From NCBI GenBank assembly GCA_937931785.1, contig CALHAX010000030.1, positions 32,318-96,317 of the forward strand: a stretch of 64,000 bases of DNA, read 5' to 3'. Of this stretch, positions 34,485-44,504 are shown piece after piece. Position 1 is the stretch's first letter, and every line of letters begins with the position of its first letter. Under the pieces are notes generated by a model that ran no database searches, was not told the origin of the DNA, and saw only the letters and a list, made by a program, of their open reading frames with translations. This DNA is from an uncultured Hyphomicrobiaceae bacterium (GTDB lineage Bacteria; Pseudomonadota; Alphaproteobacteria; Rhizobiales; CALHAX01). The translations under genes were made by a program, and so were the position numbers.

Positions 34485-35983
34485 CCGTCTGTCCTCAACT
34501 GTGGGGTTGGCTGAGATGCTGTTTCGTATGGTTCTGCGAGGCGCAACCGATCCAATGGTGTGATTTCTTCCCCGTTTGTCACTTCTGGAGTGGTTGGTGT
34601 GTAGCGTAGGGCAGATGGAACATCCGTTTCGCTTGCAGGGAAAATGGATGTTCCGACCATTGGTGCGTCGCCGTCGGCAATTGCCTTGCGGCGTTGATCC
34701 GCTGTCTTGGCAATCTGGTCCTGGATGCGGCCCTGGCGAAGCGCTTCCTCGATGCCGTGCCCTGCTTCGAGTTCCTGAAACAAGTCCCATGCCTTGCTTG
34801 CGAGATCATTTGTGAGATTGTCGACGTACCAGGAACCGGCTGCGGGATCGATCACCCGACCGAGGTGCGATTCCTCCGCAAGAATGATTTGTGTATTGCG
34901 CGCCATGCGGCGCCCTAGTCTTGCTGCCTTGTGGCCTGCATTTCCCAATGGCCAATCGTATGGCAAAACGGACACGGCATCTGCACCACCAAGAATTGCA
35001 CCGGTCGCGGCAGCCGTTGTGCGGAGCATGTTGGTGTGCTGATCCATCGTGCTCATCATGCGTTCTGACGTTTGAACCCAGATTTTCACGGAGGGAATGA
35101 AAAGTTCTGCGCCGCATGCCTCCGCGACACGGGCAATCAGAAGGCGCGCCGCACGCAACTTTGCCATTGTGAGGAACACGTCGGAATCGGCGGCGAGTGC
35201 GACTGCGATCTTCGAGAGGATCTTGTAAGGGGCGATGCCATCTTCGTCACCAAGGCGGAGATAGGAGACAAATGTTGCGAGCATTGCTGCGAGTTCCTGC
35301 GCCTCGCTCGCGCCTGCTTCATGGTAGGGACGTCCGTCGGCCAACATCAGTGTGACGTCAGGCCAATCCGAATGGTTGGTTGCGATGAAGTGAGCAAGCG
35401 TGCGCAGTGTGTCGTAGAGTTTGTCTTCCAGGCAGCCGGTGCGTGCGAGGTGACCGAGAGGATCGGCGTTCACGGCCCCGCGGCGCTGCCCTTGTTTGAT
35501 ATCATTTTCATCCCACAGGACCATCATGGCGAGTGCGGCCCCGATGTACTGGTCGCCAGCAAGAACGCCGAGATGAATCATGTTGAGGTGAGCGCCGGAA
35601 AGAGCAGCCGACATGGCATCGAACGTTGGCTCAAGCCCGGGTTGCCCGGGGGCTTGCATTTGCAGGCAGATCGAGTTGGCACCACCGCTCAGATCATCGA
35701 TGATCTCGGCATTTGCAATCTGTGGATCGGACTGGACGTGCAGGGTTCGAATATCCCAGGTGGCGTCGACCGGTTGACGGGCCATATCCGTGTGCCCTGC
35801 GATAGACACGCCGGGGCCGACGCCTGTGTCTGCGCGCGCATATATGGGCTGGATTTCAAGGTCGTCGTGGGTTGTGGTCACAAGCGTGTCGAATGATGCG
35901 CCCTTGAGGGCCTTGTCGACCAGCGCGCGCCAATCGTCGCGGGACTTCGGCGGAAAAGCATTCAGCGTAGAGGTGTTGGGCAT
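34481..35983 (-). CDS. mutA: Methylmalonyl-CoA mutase, small subunit
   Basis: A 500-residue protein homologous to the barrel domain of the large subunit. It has [20 protein letters not shown] at the start, [18 protein letters not shown], and [21 protein letters not shown]. It lacks the cobalamin-binding domain, as usual for the small subunit; the protein ends about 80 residues after the barrel. It is the first gene of the mutAB pair, and the two overlap by four bases, which favours balanced synthesis. No meaB chaperone gene is visible nearby. Confidence 0.95.
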   Translation of the reverse strand: MPNTSTLNAFPPKSRDDWRALVDKALKGASFDTLVTTTHDDLEIQPIYARADTGVGPGVSIAGHTDMARQPVDATWDIRTLHVQSDPQIANAEIIDDLSGGANSICLQMQAPGQPGLEPTFDAMSAALSGAHLNMIHLGVLAGDQYIGAALAMMVLWDENDIKQGQRRGAVNADPLGHLARTGCLEDKLYDTLRTLAHFIATNHSDWPDVTLMLADGRPYHEAGASEAQELAAMLATFVSYLRLGDEDGIAPYKILSKIAVALAADSDVFLTMAKLRAARLLIARVAEACGAELFIPSVKIWVQTSERMMSTMDQHTNMLRTTAAATGAILGGADAVSVLPYDWPLGNAGHKAARLGRRMARNTQIILAEESHLGRVIDPAAGSWYVDNLTNDLASKAWDLFQELEAGHGIEEALRQGRIQDQIAKTADQRRKAIADGDAPMVGTSIFPASETDVPSALRYTPTTPEVTNGEEITPLDRLRLAEPYETASQPTPQLRTDG

Positions 35984-36091
35984 ATCGTTGGGGCCAAGTT
36001 GCTATGGGCGGGAGTGACCTGCCTGACTTGACAAACGATTACCGCGTTCAGAGCGTGACCGGAACCCCTACCGACGATCTATGGCTCATTC

Positions 36092-36129
36092 AAAAACAGC
36101 CGCCGCACCGATCATGGCGCTGCGGCTGT
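36092..36129 (-). terminator. Intrinsic terminator after the DUF4332 gene
   Basis: On the minus strand ACAGCCGC/GCGGCTGT forms an 8-bp stem with an 18-nt loop and is followed by TTTTT. It lies 47 nt after the stop of the DUF4332 gene and upstream of mutA. Confidence 0.7.
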
Positions 36130-36175
36130 GTACTTTGTGTGGACGCCCTGATTTCGGGAGAGCGCTGAAAAGCTT

Positions 36176-36592
36176 TCAGTAGGTCATCATCGGGGGCAAT
36201 TCCTTGGCATGCGCCACCCATTTCTCAACCTGAACGAGGCCGGGCAGTTGTCGAACCAGCTTGTTCTTGCGCTTGTCGTTTGCCTCACGCATCGCCTTAT
36301 GGAGATTGTCTGCGCGGCGCGTCCTTAGTTCCTTGACCGTGTCGACTCCGGCAGCCTCAAGGAGTTCGGAATATTCCTCTCCAACGCCCCTGACGCGCAT
36401 GAGGTCGCACATATTGGTCCACTTCAGGATAAGCTTGCCGTCGATGCCGGCTTCTTTCTCCAACGCCTTTCGACCCTTCGGTGTGCAGGCCTTGTCGAGC
36501 AGCGCCCTGGTGCTTTTGATGCCGCATTTACGCAGCTTGTCACCGTAGGTTTTGGCGATGCCTTCCACTGTTTCAATCGGATAGCTCATCAT
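36176..36592 (-). CDS. DUF4332 domain protein (helix-hairpin-helix type)
   Basis: A 138-residue soluble protein with repeated helix-hairpin-helix-like segments: VEGIAKTYGDKLRKCGIKST and RVRGVGEEYSELLEAAGVDTV. This pattern defines DUF4332, a family of probable nucleic-acid or protein binders of unknown role. Two adjacent ATGs follow GAGAGGGGT; the second (36589) is better spaced. A terminator follows the gene, and it seems to be transcribed alone. Confidence 0.85.
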   Translation of the reverse strand: MMSYPIETVEGIAKTYGDKLRKCGIKSTRALLDKACTPKGRKALEKEAGIDGKLILKWTNMCDLMRVRGVGEEYSELLEAAGVDTVKELRTRRADNLHKAMREANDKRKNKLVRQLPGLVQVEKWVAHAKELPPMMTY

Positions 36593-36706
36593 ACCCCTCT
36601 CGATTTCAATGATTGTTCTATGCTTGATAGCATGCTGCAGGAGTGCGGAACGTCGTGATGCAAACTCTCACATCCAGTCCAACTCAAGCCCAACAGGTCC
36701 CAAGAC

Positions 36707-37129
36707 TTAAAGCATCGCACTCAAACCCGGAATGGATGCGGCGATGTCTTTTACGACGTCGTCACCGGCCTGCTCACGGGCATAGCTTGCGACTTCCTGA
36801 CCAACTTGCTGTGCCTGGCCCATGGACAACCCCTGTGCCTGCAGTTGTCCAAGGGCAGCCATCATCGGATTGTCGCCACCGCCGCCAAGAGCACCGGCTA
36901 CCATTCCACCAAGACCGCCCATCAATCCACCGCCGCCCGCGCCCGCCTGGTCGGCAGCAGGAGCTTCTGCCATCAGGGAATCGGCACCCGGCATGGCATC
37001 TGTCAGGGCGCTCATTTTATCTGCAGGCGCTGCGTCTTTGAACATGTTCAAAATGATGCCAATTGCTGTCTTGGCCAAACCTTCGTCAATCCCGACCTTC
37101 GAGACGATATTTGCGATCAATTGTTCCAT
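36707..37129 (-). CDS. DUF2780-like small protein with a glycine-rich centre
   Basis: A 140-residue protein with an N-terminal helical region (LIANIVSKVGIDEGLAKTAIGIIL), a Gly/Ala-rich linker at residues ~63-88, and a C-terminal helical region ending ASIPGLSAML. The layout resembles DUF2780 (VcgC/VcgE-like) proteins, and I give that name with moderate confidence. No signal peptide is visible. The ATG at 37129 is chosen because the longer frame upstream has an unlikely composition. Function unknown. Confidence 0.65.
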   Translation of the reverse strand: MEQLIANIVSKVGIDEGLAKTAIGIILNMFKDAAPADKMSALTDAMPGADSLMAEAPAADQAGAGGGGLMGGLGGMVAGALGGGGDNPMMAALGQLQAQGLSMGQAQQVGQEVASYAREQAGDDVVKDIAASIPGLSAML

Positions 37130-37330
37130 GTGGATTATTGCCCTGATTTTCTGATTATAATCTGTGTGCTTTGCTTCTTGCCGTGATTCCTTCGAATCGC
37201 ATAATCGCGCGTGTGGATTAGGGGTTTCCCATGTTTGCAAAATTCACATTCGCGTGTCATCGATCCGTAAATGTGACACGCCATTACGAGGTGTGGACAA
37301 CAAACCCGGACCAGAATTGGATTCTCGCAC

Positions 37331-38923
37331 ATGACGGATGATCAGGCGAAGGACGCCCATGCAGTTTTTGTCGGGACCAGCAATACGGAAACTGACAATC
37401 CAACCAAACAGTACCTCGACCTTGAACGTGCGAACAGGCACGGGCTCATTGCAGGCGCAACCGGCACGGGTAAAACTGTGTCGCTGCAAATTCTTGCAGA
37501 AGGTTTTTCTGATGCGGGAGTTCCCGTGTTCTGTGCTGACGTGAAAGGCGATCTCTCCGGGTTGGGCGTCACAGGGGTGGAAAAAGATTTTCTGACGAAG
37601 CGTGCGCATACCATCGGATTCGAAAATTACAAGCTTGAGGCATTTCCGGCAATTTTCTGGGATCTGTTTGGTGAACAGGGACATCCGATCCGGACAACGA
37701 TCACCGAAATGGGGCCGTTGTTGTTGTCTCGAATGCTCGACCTGAATGAAACGCAGGAAGGTGTCCTGAATATCGCATTTCGCCTGGCCGATGATGAGAA
37801 CCTGCCCATACTCGACATGAAGGATTTGCGATCCCTTCTCGTCAATGTTGGAGAGCGTACCAAGGAACTTGGCCTGCAGTACGGAAATATTTCAACTGCA
37901 TCGGTTGGAGCAATTCAGCGCCGTCTTCTTGTTCTCGAGGAACAGGGAGGAATGAATTTCTTCGGTGAACCTGCCCTGGACATTCGGGACTTCATGCGAA
38001 CCACCCGTGACGGACGTGGTTACATCAATGTTCTGGCTGCAGACAAACTCATGAACAGTCCGCGGTTATACGGCACGTTCCTGCTCTGGTTGCTCGCTGA
38101 ACTTTTCGAAGAACTGCCCGAGGTCGGTGATCCCAAAAAACCGAAAATGGTGTTCTTCTTCGACGAGGCGCACTTGCTGTTCAACGAAGCACCCAAAGCG
38201 CTTCTTGCGAAAGTTGAGCAGGTGGTACGACTTATCCGCTCGAAAGGCGTTGGCGTGTATTTCGTGACGCAGAACCCGCTGGATATTCCCGATACTGTCG
38301 GTGCGCAGCTTGGTAGCCGCATTCAGCATGCGTTGCGTGCATTTACCCCGCGTGAGCAAAAAGCGGTTCGGGCTGCTGCACAGACATTCCGGCCCAACCC
38401 GGATCTCGATACGGAAAGCGTCATTATGGAACTCGGTGTTGGCGAGGCGCTCGTGTCGACGCTGGAGCGCAAGGGCGCGCCGTCCATCGTGCAGCGTACG
38501 CTGGTTCGACCGCCATCGACCCGGCTCGGTCCCGTGACGCCTGATGAGCGTCAGGCAATCATCAAGGAGAGCCCGGTATTCGGTCAGTACGAGAAGAAAG
38601 TCGATCGTGAGTCAGCGCACGAAATGCTGAAAAAACGTGCGCAAGAAGTGGAAGAGCGTCGTCAGGCTGAAGCTTCTGGAACACTCGGTGGGCGTCGGGA
38701 CATCGAGTACGAAACGCACGGTGAATTCCGTGTGCCGACTGGGCGTCGTGGCACTGGTGCTTCACGTGGCAGCAAGAAGGTGGCAAGGGCGTCGCGCGGA
38801 CAGTCGGCGACGCAAGCGTTCACCAAGTCGCTTCTGCGATCACTGGGCACGGCTATCGGTGGCGCGCTTGGACGAATGCTTGGCGGTACAAAACGACGTC
38901 GTTCGTCACGGCGGCGGCGTTAA
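37331..38923 (+). CDS. HerA-like ATPase (DUF853 family)
   Basis: A 530-residue P-loop ATPase. Walker A is GLIAGATGTGKTVSLQ at about residue 40, and Walker B is KMVFFFDEAHLLFNEA at about 272. Later are FVTQNPLDIPD and LGSRIQHALRAFTPREQKAV, all typical of DUF853 HerA-like proteins. The C-terminal ~70 residues are highly basic (SRGSKKVARASR; final RRRSSRRRR), which could bind nucleic acid. HerA proteins pump or process DNA ends with a partner nuclease, but this family lacks a known partner and none is seen nearby. The ribosome-binding site is weak. Confidence 0.92.
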   Translation: MTDDQAKDAHAVFVGTSNTETDNPTKQYLDLERANRHGLIAGATGTGKTVSLQILAEGFSDAGVPVFCADVKGDLSGLGVTGVEKDFLTKRAHTIGFENYKLEAFPAIFWDLFGEQGHPIRTTITEMGPLLLSRMLDLNETQEGVLNIAFRLADDENLPILDMKDLRSLLVNVGERTKELGLQYGNISTASVGAIQRRLLVLEEQGGMNFFGEPALDIRDFMRTTRDGRGYINVLAADKLMNSPRLYGTFLLWLLAELFEELPEVGDPKKPKMVFFFDEAHLLFNEAPKALLAKVEQVVRLIRSKGVGVYFVTQNPLDIPDTVGAQLGSRIQHALRAFTPREQKAVRAAAQTFRPNPDLDTESVIMELGVGEALVSTLERKGAPSIVQRTLVRPPSTRLGPVTPDERQAIIKESPVFGQYEKKVDRESAHEMLKKRAQEVEERRQAEASGTLGGRRDIEYETHGEFRVPTGRRGTGASRGSKKVARASRGQSATQAFTKSLLRSLGTAIGGALGRMLGGTKRRRSSRRRR

Positions 38924-38953
38924 CCGAAATACAGGGGCTTGAGCTTGGCCTGT

Positions 38954-38981
38954 TGTATGCCTTCAACTGTATGCCTTCAAC
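38954..38981 (+). repeat. Perfect 14-bp tandem duplication
   Basis: TGTATGCCTTCAAC occurs twice head to tail (38954-38967 and 38968-38981), about 155 bp before the LprI-like repeat gene. It may be a recent slippage event or a direct-repeat regulator site. Confidence 0.85.
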
Positions 38982-39135
38982 TTTTCTCAATGCTGACACA
39001 ACGCACCGATAAGGTCATTGATGGAGAACGCCTTAAGGTGAGTCCGAAGTGCGTTGCGTGTGCGGAAAGAGCATTTGACGTGACGACGGACACATATACA
39101 ACTTGGATCCCCGAGGCGGGATAGAGGAGATTGCC

Positions 39136-41085
39136 ATGTTTGTGGCTCGTGTTATCGCGGCAGCATCTATGCTTGCGCTATGTGTACCGACAGCCCATGC
39201 CCAGAGCCAGGGGCCGAGCTATTCCTGCTCGTCTGCTGAGCTTGAAGCCGAAATTACCGTTTGTGAAAGCCGCCGACTATCTCGTCTCGATCGACAGGTT
39301 GATCGCTTGTATCAGGATGCGCGTGCAGCAGCGCGCACCAACAGAGCGCGCCGTCGTTTGCGGCGTGAGCAGAAGGACTGGCTTTCCGAGCGTAACGCTT
39401 GTGAGGCGAGTCGGCGCTGTCTGCGTGACCTCTATGAGTCTCGCGCCGCGGCATTGGGTGGGGTGGATGGTGGTGACAGCGACGTAGTAGATGGCAGCAG
39501 CCAACAACCGAGCTTCAGTTGCCGGAATGTCAGGAACAGAACAGAGCGCGTTATTTGTCGATCGGAGCGTCTGGCTGGATTAGATCGCGAGTTGGCCGCA
39601 TCATACGAAAATGTACGGTCCTCTATTTCTGGCTGGATCGCACGCAGACGGCTTGTGAGAAGTCAAAAACGATGGATTGCACTGCGCGATAACTGTGAGG
39701 ATGATCGCCGCTGCATTCGTGACGCTTATCGCGACCGCACTGCTGTGCTTGAGGATTACAAGAGGAAAATCAGGCCTGCGTACCAACGTGCGGCTGGTTG
39801 GCGGGCCAACTGTGTCCGTCCACGTCATGAGGCGATGGCGACAGCTTGTAGATCGGAACGGCTATGGGGCCTCTACCTCGATCTGTCGACGACATACCAG
39901 ACAACACTGAAAACAACACGCAGTCGTCGGGTGCGTCGGCGCATCGAGGCGGATCAGGCCCAGTGGTTCGAAGCTTGGCGTGAATGTGGTAAGCGTGATC
40001 GCTGCCAGCGTCGCACGCTTGAGCAGCGCATTGTGCAGTTGCGGGATCGTGACTATTGGCGTGATCAGGACAGGAAACGCCGTCCGACTTACCAGAGAGA
40101 TGATGCCTGGCGTACGGCGTGCCGGGGAGACGTGAGCGTTGCGCTGCGTACGACCTGTAACTCTGAGCGGCTTTGGTCTCAGTATGTCGACATGTCGCGC
40201 ACGTATCAGGCAGCGCTTCGCTCCGGAAACCGACCCCGTCGACGTATTGAACGTGACCAAAATCGTTGGAATGAAGACTGGGTTGCGTGTCGGCGCAATG
40301 AACGTTGCCAGTCACGCAAATACAGCGAGCGGATTGCCGAGTTGAACGGGATTGTTGATCGTCGTGGATCCGAAAGGCCTGTGCGTCGTTCTGCATATCA
40401 ACGAACTGAGGCCTGGCAACAGACATGCCCAGGCATTCCTCACGCTGCGGGACAGACAACATGTAATTCGGAACGGCTATGGGCCCTGAACGTTCAGTTA
40501 CGCAGGGCTTATAATCGTACGCTGCAGTGGGCCGATGGTTATGGAGCAAGGCAATACATCGCCGATGATCAACGTGCGTGGAGCCGGTCGTGGCAAACGT
40601 GCGGTGCCAACGAGCGGTGCCAACGTCGTGCTTATCGCGATCGCATCGCAGAGCTTGATGACAGGGCTTACAGGCTTCGTCAGCAGAAGCGTGGTCAGAG
40701 TCGACGTGCAAAGGATCGACCGCGCGATGATGACTATCGTCGTTCAGCACGCTGGCAATCAACATGCCGCACTGTTTCACATGCTGCGGGCAGAACGACA
40801 TGCAGCAATGCCGAGTTGTGGCGCCTGAATGTGATTGCCGTGGACGCCTACAACGATGCACTTGCCGCAGCAGGGGCAGGAGTAGGAGCAGCCGGTTTGG
40901 TCTTGAACAACAGGAATTGGAATGCGTCGTGGCGATCGTGTGGTGGCAATGTGCAATGCCAGCGCAGGAGTTACAAACAACGCATCCGTGACTTGCGGGA
41001 TCCAGACTATATGGCCCGTTTTTTTGGTAACGGAGTTGATCGGCGCATCAAGCGGAAGAGAAAAATAAACGAGCGTGGTGGATGA
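39136..41085 (+). CDS. Secreted protein of six LprI/DUF1311-like Cys repeats
   Basis: A 649-residue protein with a signal peptide (ARVIAAASMLALCVPTAHAQ) followed by six tandem repeats of ~80-100 residues. Each repeat has the plan Cys...Cys-x-SERL-x2-L...Trp...Cys...Arg-x-Cys...Arg-Ile; the core reads like the LprI/DUF1311 module (ICRSERLAGLDRELAASY; RRCIRDAYRDR). Repeats 3-6 are more alike (ATACRSERLW, TTCNSERLW, TTCNSERLW, TTCSNAELW). Each has four Cys, so two disulfides per repeat are likely. It is very Arg-rich. LprI proteins include a mycobacterial lysozyme inhibitor; most family members have one module. GAGGAG lies six bases before the ATG at 39136. A terminator follows, so it is probably a single-gene unit. 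Confidence 0.85.
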   Translation: MFVARVIAAASMLALCVPTAHAQSQGPSYSCSSAELEAEITVCESRRLSRLDRQVDRLYQDARAAARTNRARRRLRREQKDWLSERNACEASRRCLRDLYESRAAALGGVDGGDSDVVDGSSQQPSFSCRNVRNRTERVICRSERLAGLDRELAASYENVRSSISGWIARRRLVRSQKRWIALRDNCEDDRRCIRDAYRDRTAVLEDYKRKIRPAYQRAAGWRANCVRPRHEAMATACRSERLWGLYLDLSTTYQTTLKTTRSRRVRRRIEADQAQWFEAWRECGKRDRCQRRTLEQRIVQLRDRDYWRDQDRKRRPTYQRDDAWRTACRGDVSVALRTTCNSERLWSQYVDMSRTYQAALRSGNRPRRRIERDQNRWNEDWVACRRNERCQSRKYSERIAELNGIVDRRGSERPVRRSAYQRTEAWQQTCPGIPHAAGQTTCNSERLWALNVQLRRAYNRTLQWADGYGARQYIADDQRAWSRSWQTCGANERCQRRAYRDRIAELDDRAYRLRQQKRGQSRRAKDRPRDDDYRRSARWQSTCRTVSHAAGRTTCSNAELWRLNVIAVDAYNDALAAAGAGVGAAGLVLNNRNWNASWRSCGGNVQCQRRSYKQRIRDLRDPDYMARFFGNGVDRRIKRKRKINERGG

Positions 41086-41107
41086 GTTCTTCTGCCACTC
41101 GGTCATG

Positions 41108-41142
41108 AAAAAAGGGCGGCCTGCATCAAGGCCGCCCTTTTT
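41108..41142 (+). terminator. Strong intrinsic terminator, probably bidirectional
   Basis: A long G/C-rich stem (AAAAGGGCGGCCT pairing with AGGCCGCCCTTTTT) with a short loop and T-tracts on both strands. It follows the LprI-like gene on the plus strand and the sodB gene on the minus strand. Confidence 0.95.
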
Positions 41143-41203
41143 GTATTCTGCATATTGGTTTAGGCGGGTACAATTAATCCTGCCGATTACGAATAGCGAG
41201 TAT

Positions 41204-41803
41204 CTAACTCGCCTCTTTCATCATGTGTTCAACGTATTCCCAGTTCACCAGATTATCGAACCAGGCTTCGAGATATTTCGGGCGGGCGTTGCGGTAATCG
41301 ATATAGTAAGAATGCTCCCATACATCGCAACCGAGGATTGGTTGTGCACCGTGAACAAGCGGGTTTTCGCCATTCGGCGTTTTCATGACTTCCAGCTTAC
41401 CACCTTTGATGGCGAGCCAGCACCAGCCTGAGCCGAATTGTGTCAAGCCAGCAGCTATGAAGTCCGCCCGCATTTTGTCAAAGCCACCAAGGTCGCTGTC
41501 GACCTTCGCTTGAATGGATGCCGGAAGAGATGTTCCGCCCCCACCCGGCTTCATCCAGTTCCAGAAGTGGATGTGATTGTAGTGCTGCGCCGCGTTGTTG
41601 AAGAGGCCGGCGTTTGTGCCGTGGGACCCGCGAACAACATCCTCCAGGCTCTTGCTTTCGAGGCCAGACCCTTCCAACAGCTTGTTGCCATTGTCGACAT
41701 ACGCCTGATGGTGCTTGTCGTGGTGAAACTCGAGCGTTTCGGCAGACATGAAGTCGCCAAGCGCGTCTTTTGCATAAGGCAGGTCAGGAAGTTCGAATGC
41801 CAC
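41204..41803 (-). CDS. sodB: Superoxide dismutase [Fe]
   Basis: A 199-residue Fe/Mn-family superoxide dismutase. The metal ligands are in LEFHHDKHHQAYVD (first His), NNAAQHYNHIHFWNWM (second His) and LGCDVWEHSYYIDYRN (Asp and His). AAQHYNHxFxW and the absence of Mn-type marker residues suggest the iron form; metal specificity is not certain. The start is a GTG at 41803 with GGAG eight bases upstream; the open frame extends 88 codons further but lacks family sequence. It shares a bidirectional terminator with the convergent LprI-like gene. Confidence 0.95.
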   Translation of the reverse strand: MAFELPDLPYAKDALGDFMSAETLEFHHDKHHQAYVDNGNKLLEGSGLESKSLEDVVRGSHGTNAGLFNNAAQHYNHIHFWNWMKPGGGGTSLPASIQAKVDSDLGGFDKMRADFIAAGLTQFGSGWCWLAIKGGKLEVMKTPNGENPLVHGAQPILGCDVWEHSYYIDYRNARPKYLEAWFDNLVNWEYVEHMMKEAS

Positions 41804-42175
41804 GGGATCGTCTCCGGTTGATCTTGAATTGAAATTGATGATCCGTCGGGGGAAAGCACCAGTCATCACAGGCTTTGCACCAATGAACGGTCGATGCGAA
41901 CCGTAGTGCGTCCGGCATCGTCTGACAAGCTGGTGCGCAGAAACAGAGCTTATCAAAGGTCGCTGTCTGAAACTGGCAATATGCGCCCGAGGCTGGCGTC
42001 TGCCGTACGTTCTAATGATAAGGGGAGTGAAGTGCAGTGACCCTGGGCACCGCACTTCGTGGATCACGCCGGGGAAGATACGATCTTCATATCTCAGGGT
42101 GGTTGCACGTTATGTCATCACAGATTGCTCGATACTGAATGAGCCATTCATGTTCGGTTCATGTCGCGCGCGGCC
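41804..42175. other. Intergenic region between sodB and ppa
   Basis: About 370 bp without a supported gene. It holds the upstream region of sodB and the 3' flank of ppa. A hairpin with arms GAAGTGC/GCACTTC (42029-42058) and a small inner stem is visible but has no T-tract. No regulator site could be named with confidence. Confidence 0.4.
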
Positions 42176-42703
42176 TCAGGTTGCGGCATTCCTGATGCCT
42201 TGTTCGACGGCTGCGCGGGCTTCCTCGGCGTCGCCCAATCGTACAATTTTTACCCATTTGTCTGCTTCGAGATCCTTGTAGTGTTCGAAGAAATGAGCAA
42301 TCTGCTTCATGTGCAGTTCTGGCAGGTCCGAGTAGTCGTTGACCGATTTGAAGCGACCGGACACGTGATTGCTAGGCACGGCAATCAGTTTTTCATCTGT
42401 CCCGGCCTCGTCTTCCATGAACAGTACGCCGATCGGTTTGCAACTGATTACGGCGCCGGGGATGATCGGACGGTGATTGGCGATCAGCACGTCAACCGGA
42501 TCTCCGTCACCGGACAACGTATGGGGGATGAAGCCATAGTTTCCGGGATACTGCATCGCCGTATAGAGAATGCGGTCGACGAACATCGTGCCAGATGCCT
42601 TGTCCATTTCGTATTTTACAGGCTCGGCCCCAAGCGCGACCTCAACAATCACGTTGACGTCATGCGGTGGGTTCTTGCCGAGCGGAATTTCTTCGATGCG
42701 CAT
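42176..42703 (-). CDS. ppa: Inorganic pyrophosphatase (family I)
   Basis: A 175-residue soluble pyrophosphatase that hydrolyses PPi released by biosynthesis. The conserved features are [43 protein letters not shown] with the metal-binding Asp triad, and DEKLIAVP. The length matches the bacterial hexameric family. It is followed upstream by gcdH on the same strand after 49 bp; co-transcription is possible, but the two functions are not obviously related. Confidence 0.97.
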   Translation of the reverse strand: MRIEEIPLGKNPPHDVNVIVEVALGAEPVKYEMDKASGTMFVDRILYTAMQYPGNYGFIPHTLSGDGDPVDVLIANHRPIIPGAVISCKPIGVLFMEDEAGTDEKLIAVPSNHVSGRFKSVNDYSDLPELHMKQIAHFFEHYKDLEADKWVKIVRLGDAEEARAAVEQGIRNAAT

Positions 42704-42752
42704 GTGCGTTACCGATCCGTTGATGATGTGGGAGTGGTTCTTACCTGTAAAT

Positions 42753-43967
42753 TCAGAAGAAAGCCTGAATGCCGGTCTGTGCGCGCCCGAGGATGAGGGC
42801 GTGCACGTCGTGCGTTCCCTCGTAGGTGTTGACCGTTTCCAGGTTCATGGTGTGACGGATGACGTGATATTCGTCCGAAATGCCGTTGCCACCGTGCATG
42901 TCGCGGGCGAGCCGCGCAATGTCCAGGGCTTTGCCGCAGTTGTTCCGTTTCATGAGGGAGATGGCTTCGGGGAGCACGCGGCCCTCGTCCATCATCTGGC
43001 CAACGCGGAGTGCGCCTTGCAGACCGAGCGTGATGTCTGTCTGCATGTCGGCGAGTTTTTTCTGTACCAGTTGGGTGGCGGCGAGCGGGCGGCCGAACTG
43101 CTTGCGGTCGAGTGTGTATTGCCGCGCGGCATGCCAGCAGAATTCGGCAGCGCCCATCGTGCCCCATGCAATCCCGTAGCGGGCGCGGTTCAGACAACCG
43201 AAGGGACCCTTTAGTCCGGCAACTTTAGGGAGGAGGTTTTCTTCTGGTACCAGGCAATCTTCCAGAACAATTTCCCCAGTCACGGAAGCACGGAGTGAAA
43301 ACTTCCCTTCAATCTTCGGCGTCGAGAAACCCTTCGTTCCACGCTCGACGATGAAGCCGCGAATGATATCTTTGCCATCTTCGTCGACTTTGGCCCAGAT
43401 AACCGCAAGATCGGCGACCGGTGAATTCGAGATCCACATCTTTGCGCCGTTGAGAAGCCAGCCGTCACCAACTTTTTTCGCCCGGGTCTTCATGCCGCCT
43501 GGGTCGGAACCAGCATCCGGTTCCGTAAGACCAAAACAACCAATCATCTCACCGGATGCAAGTTTCGGTAGATATTTTTCGCGCTGGGCATCTGTGCCGT
43601 AGGCAAAAATCGGGTGAATCACGAGGGAAGACTGGACGCTCATTGCAGAGCGGTAGCCTGAGTCGATGCGTTCGATCTCACGCGCGACCAGCCCATAGGT
43701 GACGTAGCCCTGATCTGTACCGCCCAAATCTTCGGGAATGGTGATGCCGAGAAGGCCCATTTCGCCCATTTCGCGCATGATGTCCGTGTCGAAGGTCTCG
43801 TTGCGAAAGGCGTCCTTGATCCGCGGCGTCAACTTGTCATCTGCGAACTGGCGTGCGGCATCGCGGACGAGGCGCTGTTCTTCGCTCAACTGGGCATCCA
43901 GATCGAAGGGATCTGCCCAATCGAAGGTTGCTGCGGCGGGGGCGATGCTGGTTTCGGGTTTGTTCAT
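42753..43967 (-). CDS. gcdH: Glutaryl-CoA dehydrogenase
   Basis: A 404-residue acyl-CoA dehydrogenase. It has the FAD-binding [18 protein letters not shown] and [10 protein letters not shown], and the catalytic Glu in [20 protein letters not shown], a C-terminus characteristic of glutaryl-CoA dehydrogenase. This enzyme oxidatively decarboxylates glutaryl-CoA to crotonyl-CoA in lysine, tryptophan and aromatic degradation. AGAGGAA lies ~10 bases before the ATG. No other glutarate genes are nearby. Confidence 0.93.
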   Translation of the reverse strand: MNKPETSIAPAAATFDWADPFDLDAQLSEEQRLVRDAARQFADDKLTPRIKDAFRNETFDTDIMREMGEMGLLGITIPEDLGGTDQGYVTYGLVAREIERIDSGYRSAMSVQSSLVIHPIFAYGTDAQREKYLPKLASGEMIGCFGLTEPDAGSDPGGMKTRAKKVGDGWLLNGAKMWISNSPVADLAVIWAKVDEDGKDIIRGFIVERGTKGFSTPKIEGKFSLRASVTGEIVLEDCLVPEENLLPKVAGLKGPFGCLNRARYGIAWGTMGAAEFCWHAARQYTLDRKQFGRPLAATQLVQKKLADMQTDITLGLQGALRVGQMMDEGRVLPEAISLMKRNNCGKALDIARLARDMHGGNGISDEYHVIRHTMNLETVNTYEGTHDVHALILGRAQTGIQAFF

Positions 43968-44061
43968 CGAGGCGATTCCTCTTCGGCGGCATGCGTCATC
44001 TCATAGTGTCATCGTGGCATGGGGCGGCGCAATAGTGCACTTGACCACATCGACGTTGGTC

Positions 44062-44403
44062 TTATTCGCCGCCTTTTCGGCCCCAGAACACGACCCATGT
44101 AACGAAGTCTGGTGAAATGCGGTCGAAATTGTGAGAATCGCCTGCGGGGACGAAGAGCACGTCGCCGTTTCTCACGTTTGAAGTTTCGCCATTGTGAGTG
44201 AACTGCGCTCGCCCGCCAACGACGATGTAGAGTTCGTCCTGATCGTGGGGTTTCTGGAAATCCCGCCCGCGTGGTGCGAACAGTTCCACAGACATGGTGC
44301 CGTTACTGAGGCCGTCGGCAAACGGCTCTCCGTCTGGCCATGCACGGGTGGCTGGCCCGGGGATCTGCTTGAGCAGGTCGTTGATGTTGATGCGCCTGGT
44401 CAC
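44062..44403 (-). CDS. Cupin-domain protein
   Basis: A 113-residue single cupin. Motif 1 is KPHDQDELYIVVGGRAQFTHNG, with His and Glu metal ligands; motif 2 is DVLFVPAGDSHNFDRIS, with the final His. The start is a GTG at 44403 without a strong ribosome-binding site, so it may be elsewhere. Small cupins of this kind bind a metal and a small ligand, but the substrate is unknown. It lies between the gcdH and peptidase genes on the same strand. Confidence 0.82.
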   Translation of the reverse strand: MTRRININDLLKQIPGPATRAWPDGEPFADGLSNGTMSVELFAPRGRDFQKPHDQDELYIVVGGRAQFTHNGETSNVRNGDVLFVPAGDSHNFDRISPDFVTWVVFWGRKGGE

Positions 44404-44504
44404 GGGACGCGCATGGGGTGCGCGATGTGTTTTTCGTTCATGTCAGCAATGGAGAACAGATTGCGCATGAAAAATGCTCCGCGTGTTTGACGTAATGATT
44501 GTTC

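Noticed and set aside
34485..34790. N-terminal extension of the mutB frame by 102 codons.
   Set aside because: The extension is Arg/His/Ser-rich, overlaps mutA out of frame, and the ATG at 34484 has the expected ATGA coupling and ribosome-binding site.
39770..40861. A 363-residue minus-strand frame opposite the LprI-like repeat gene.
   Set aside because: It is Cys/His-rich, low in hydrophobic residues and follows the repeat structure of the sense gene; it is a shadow.
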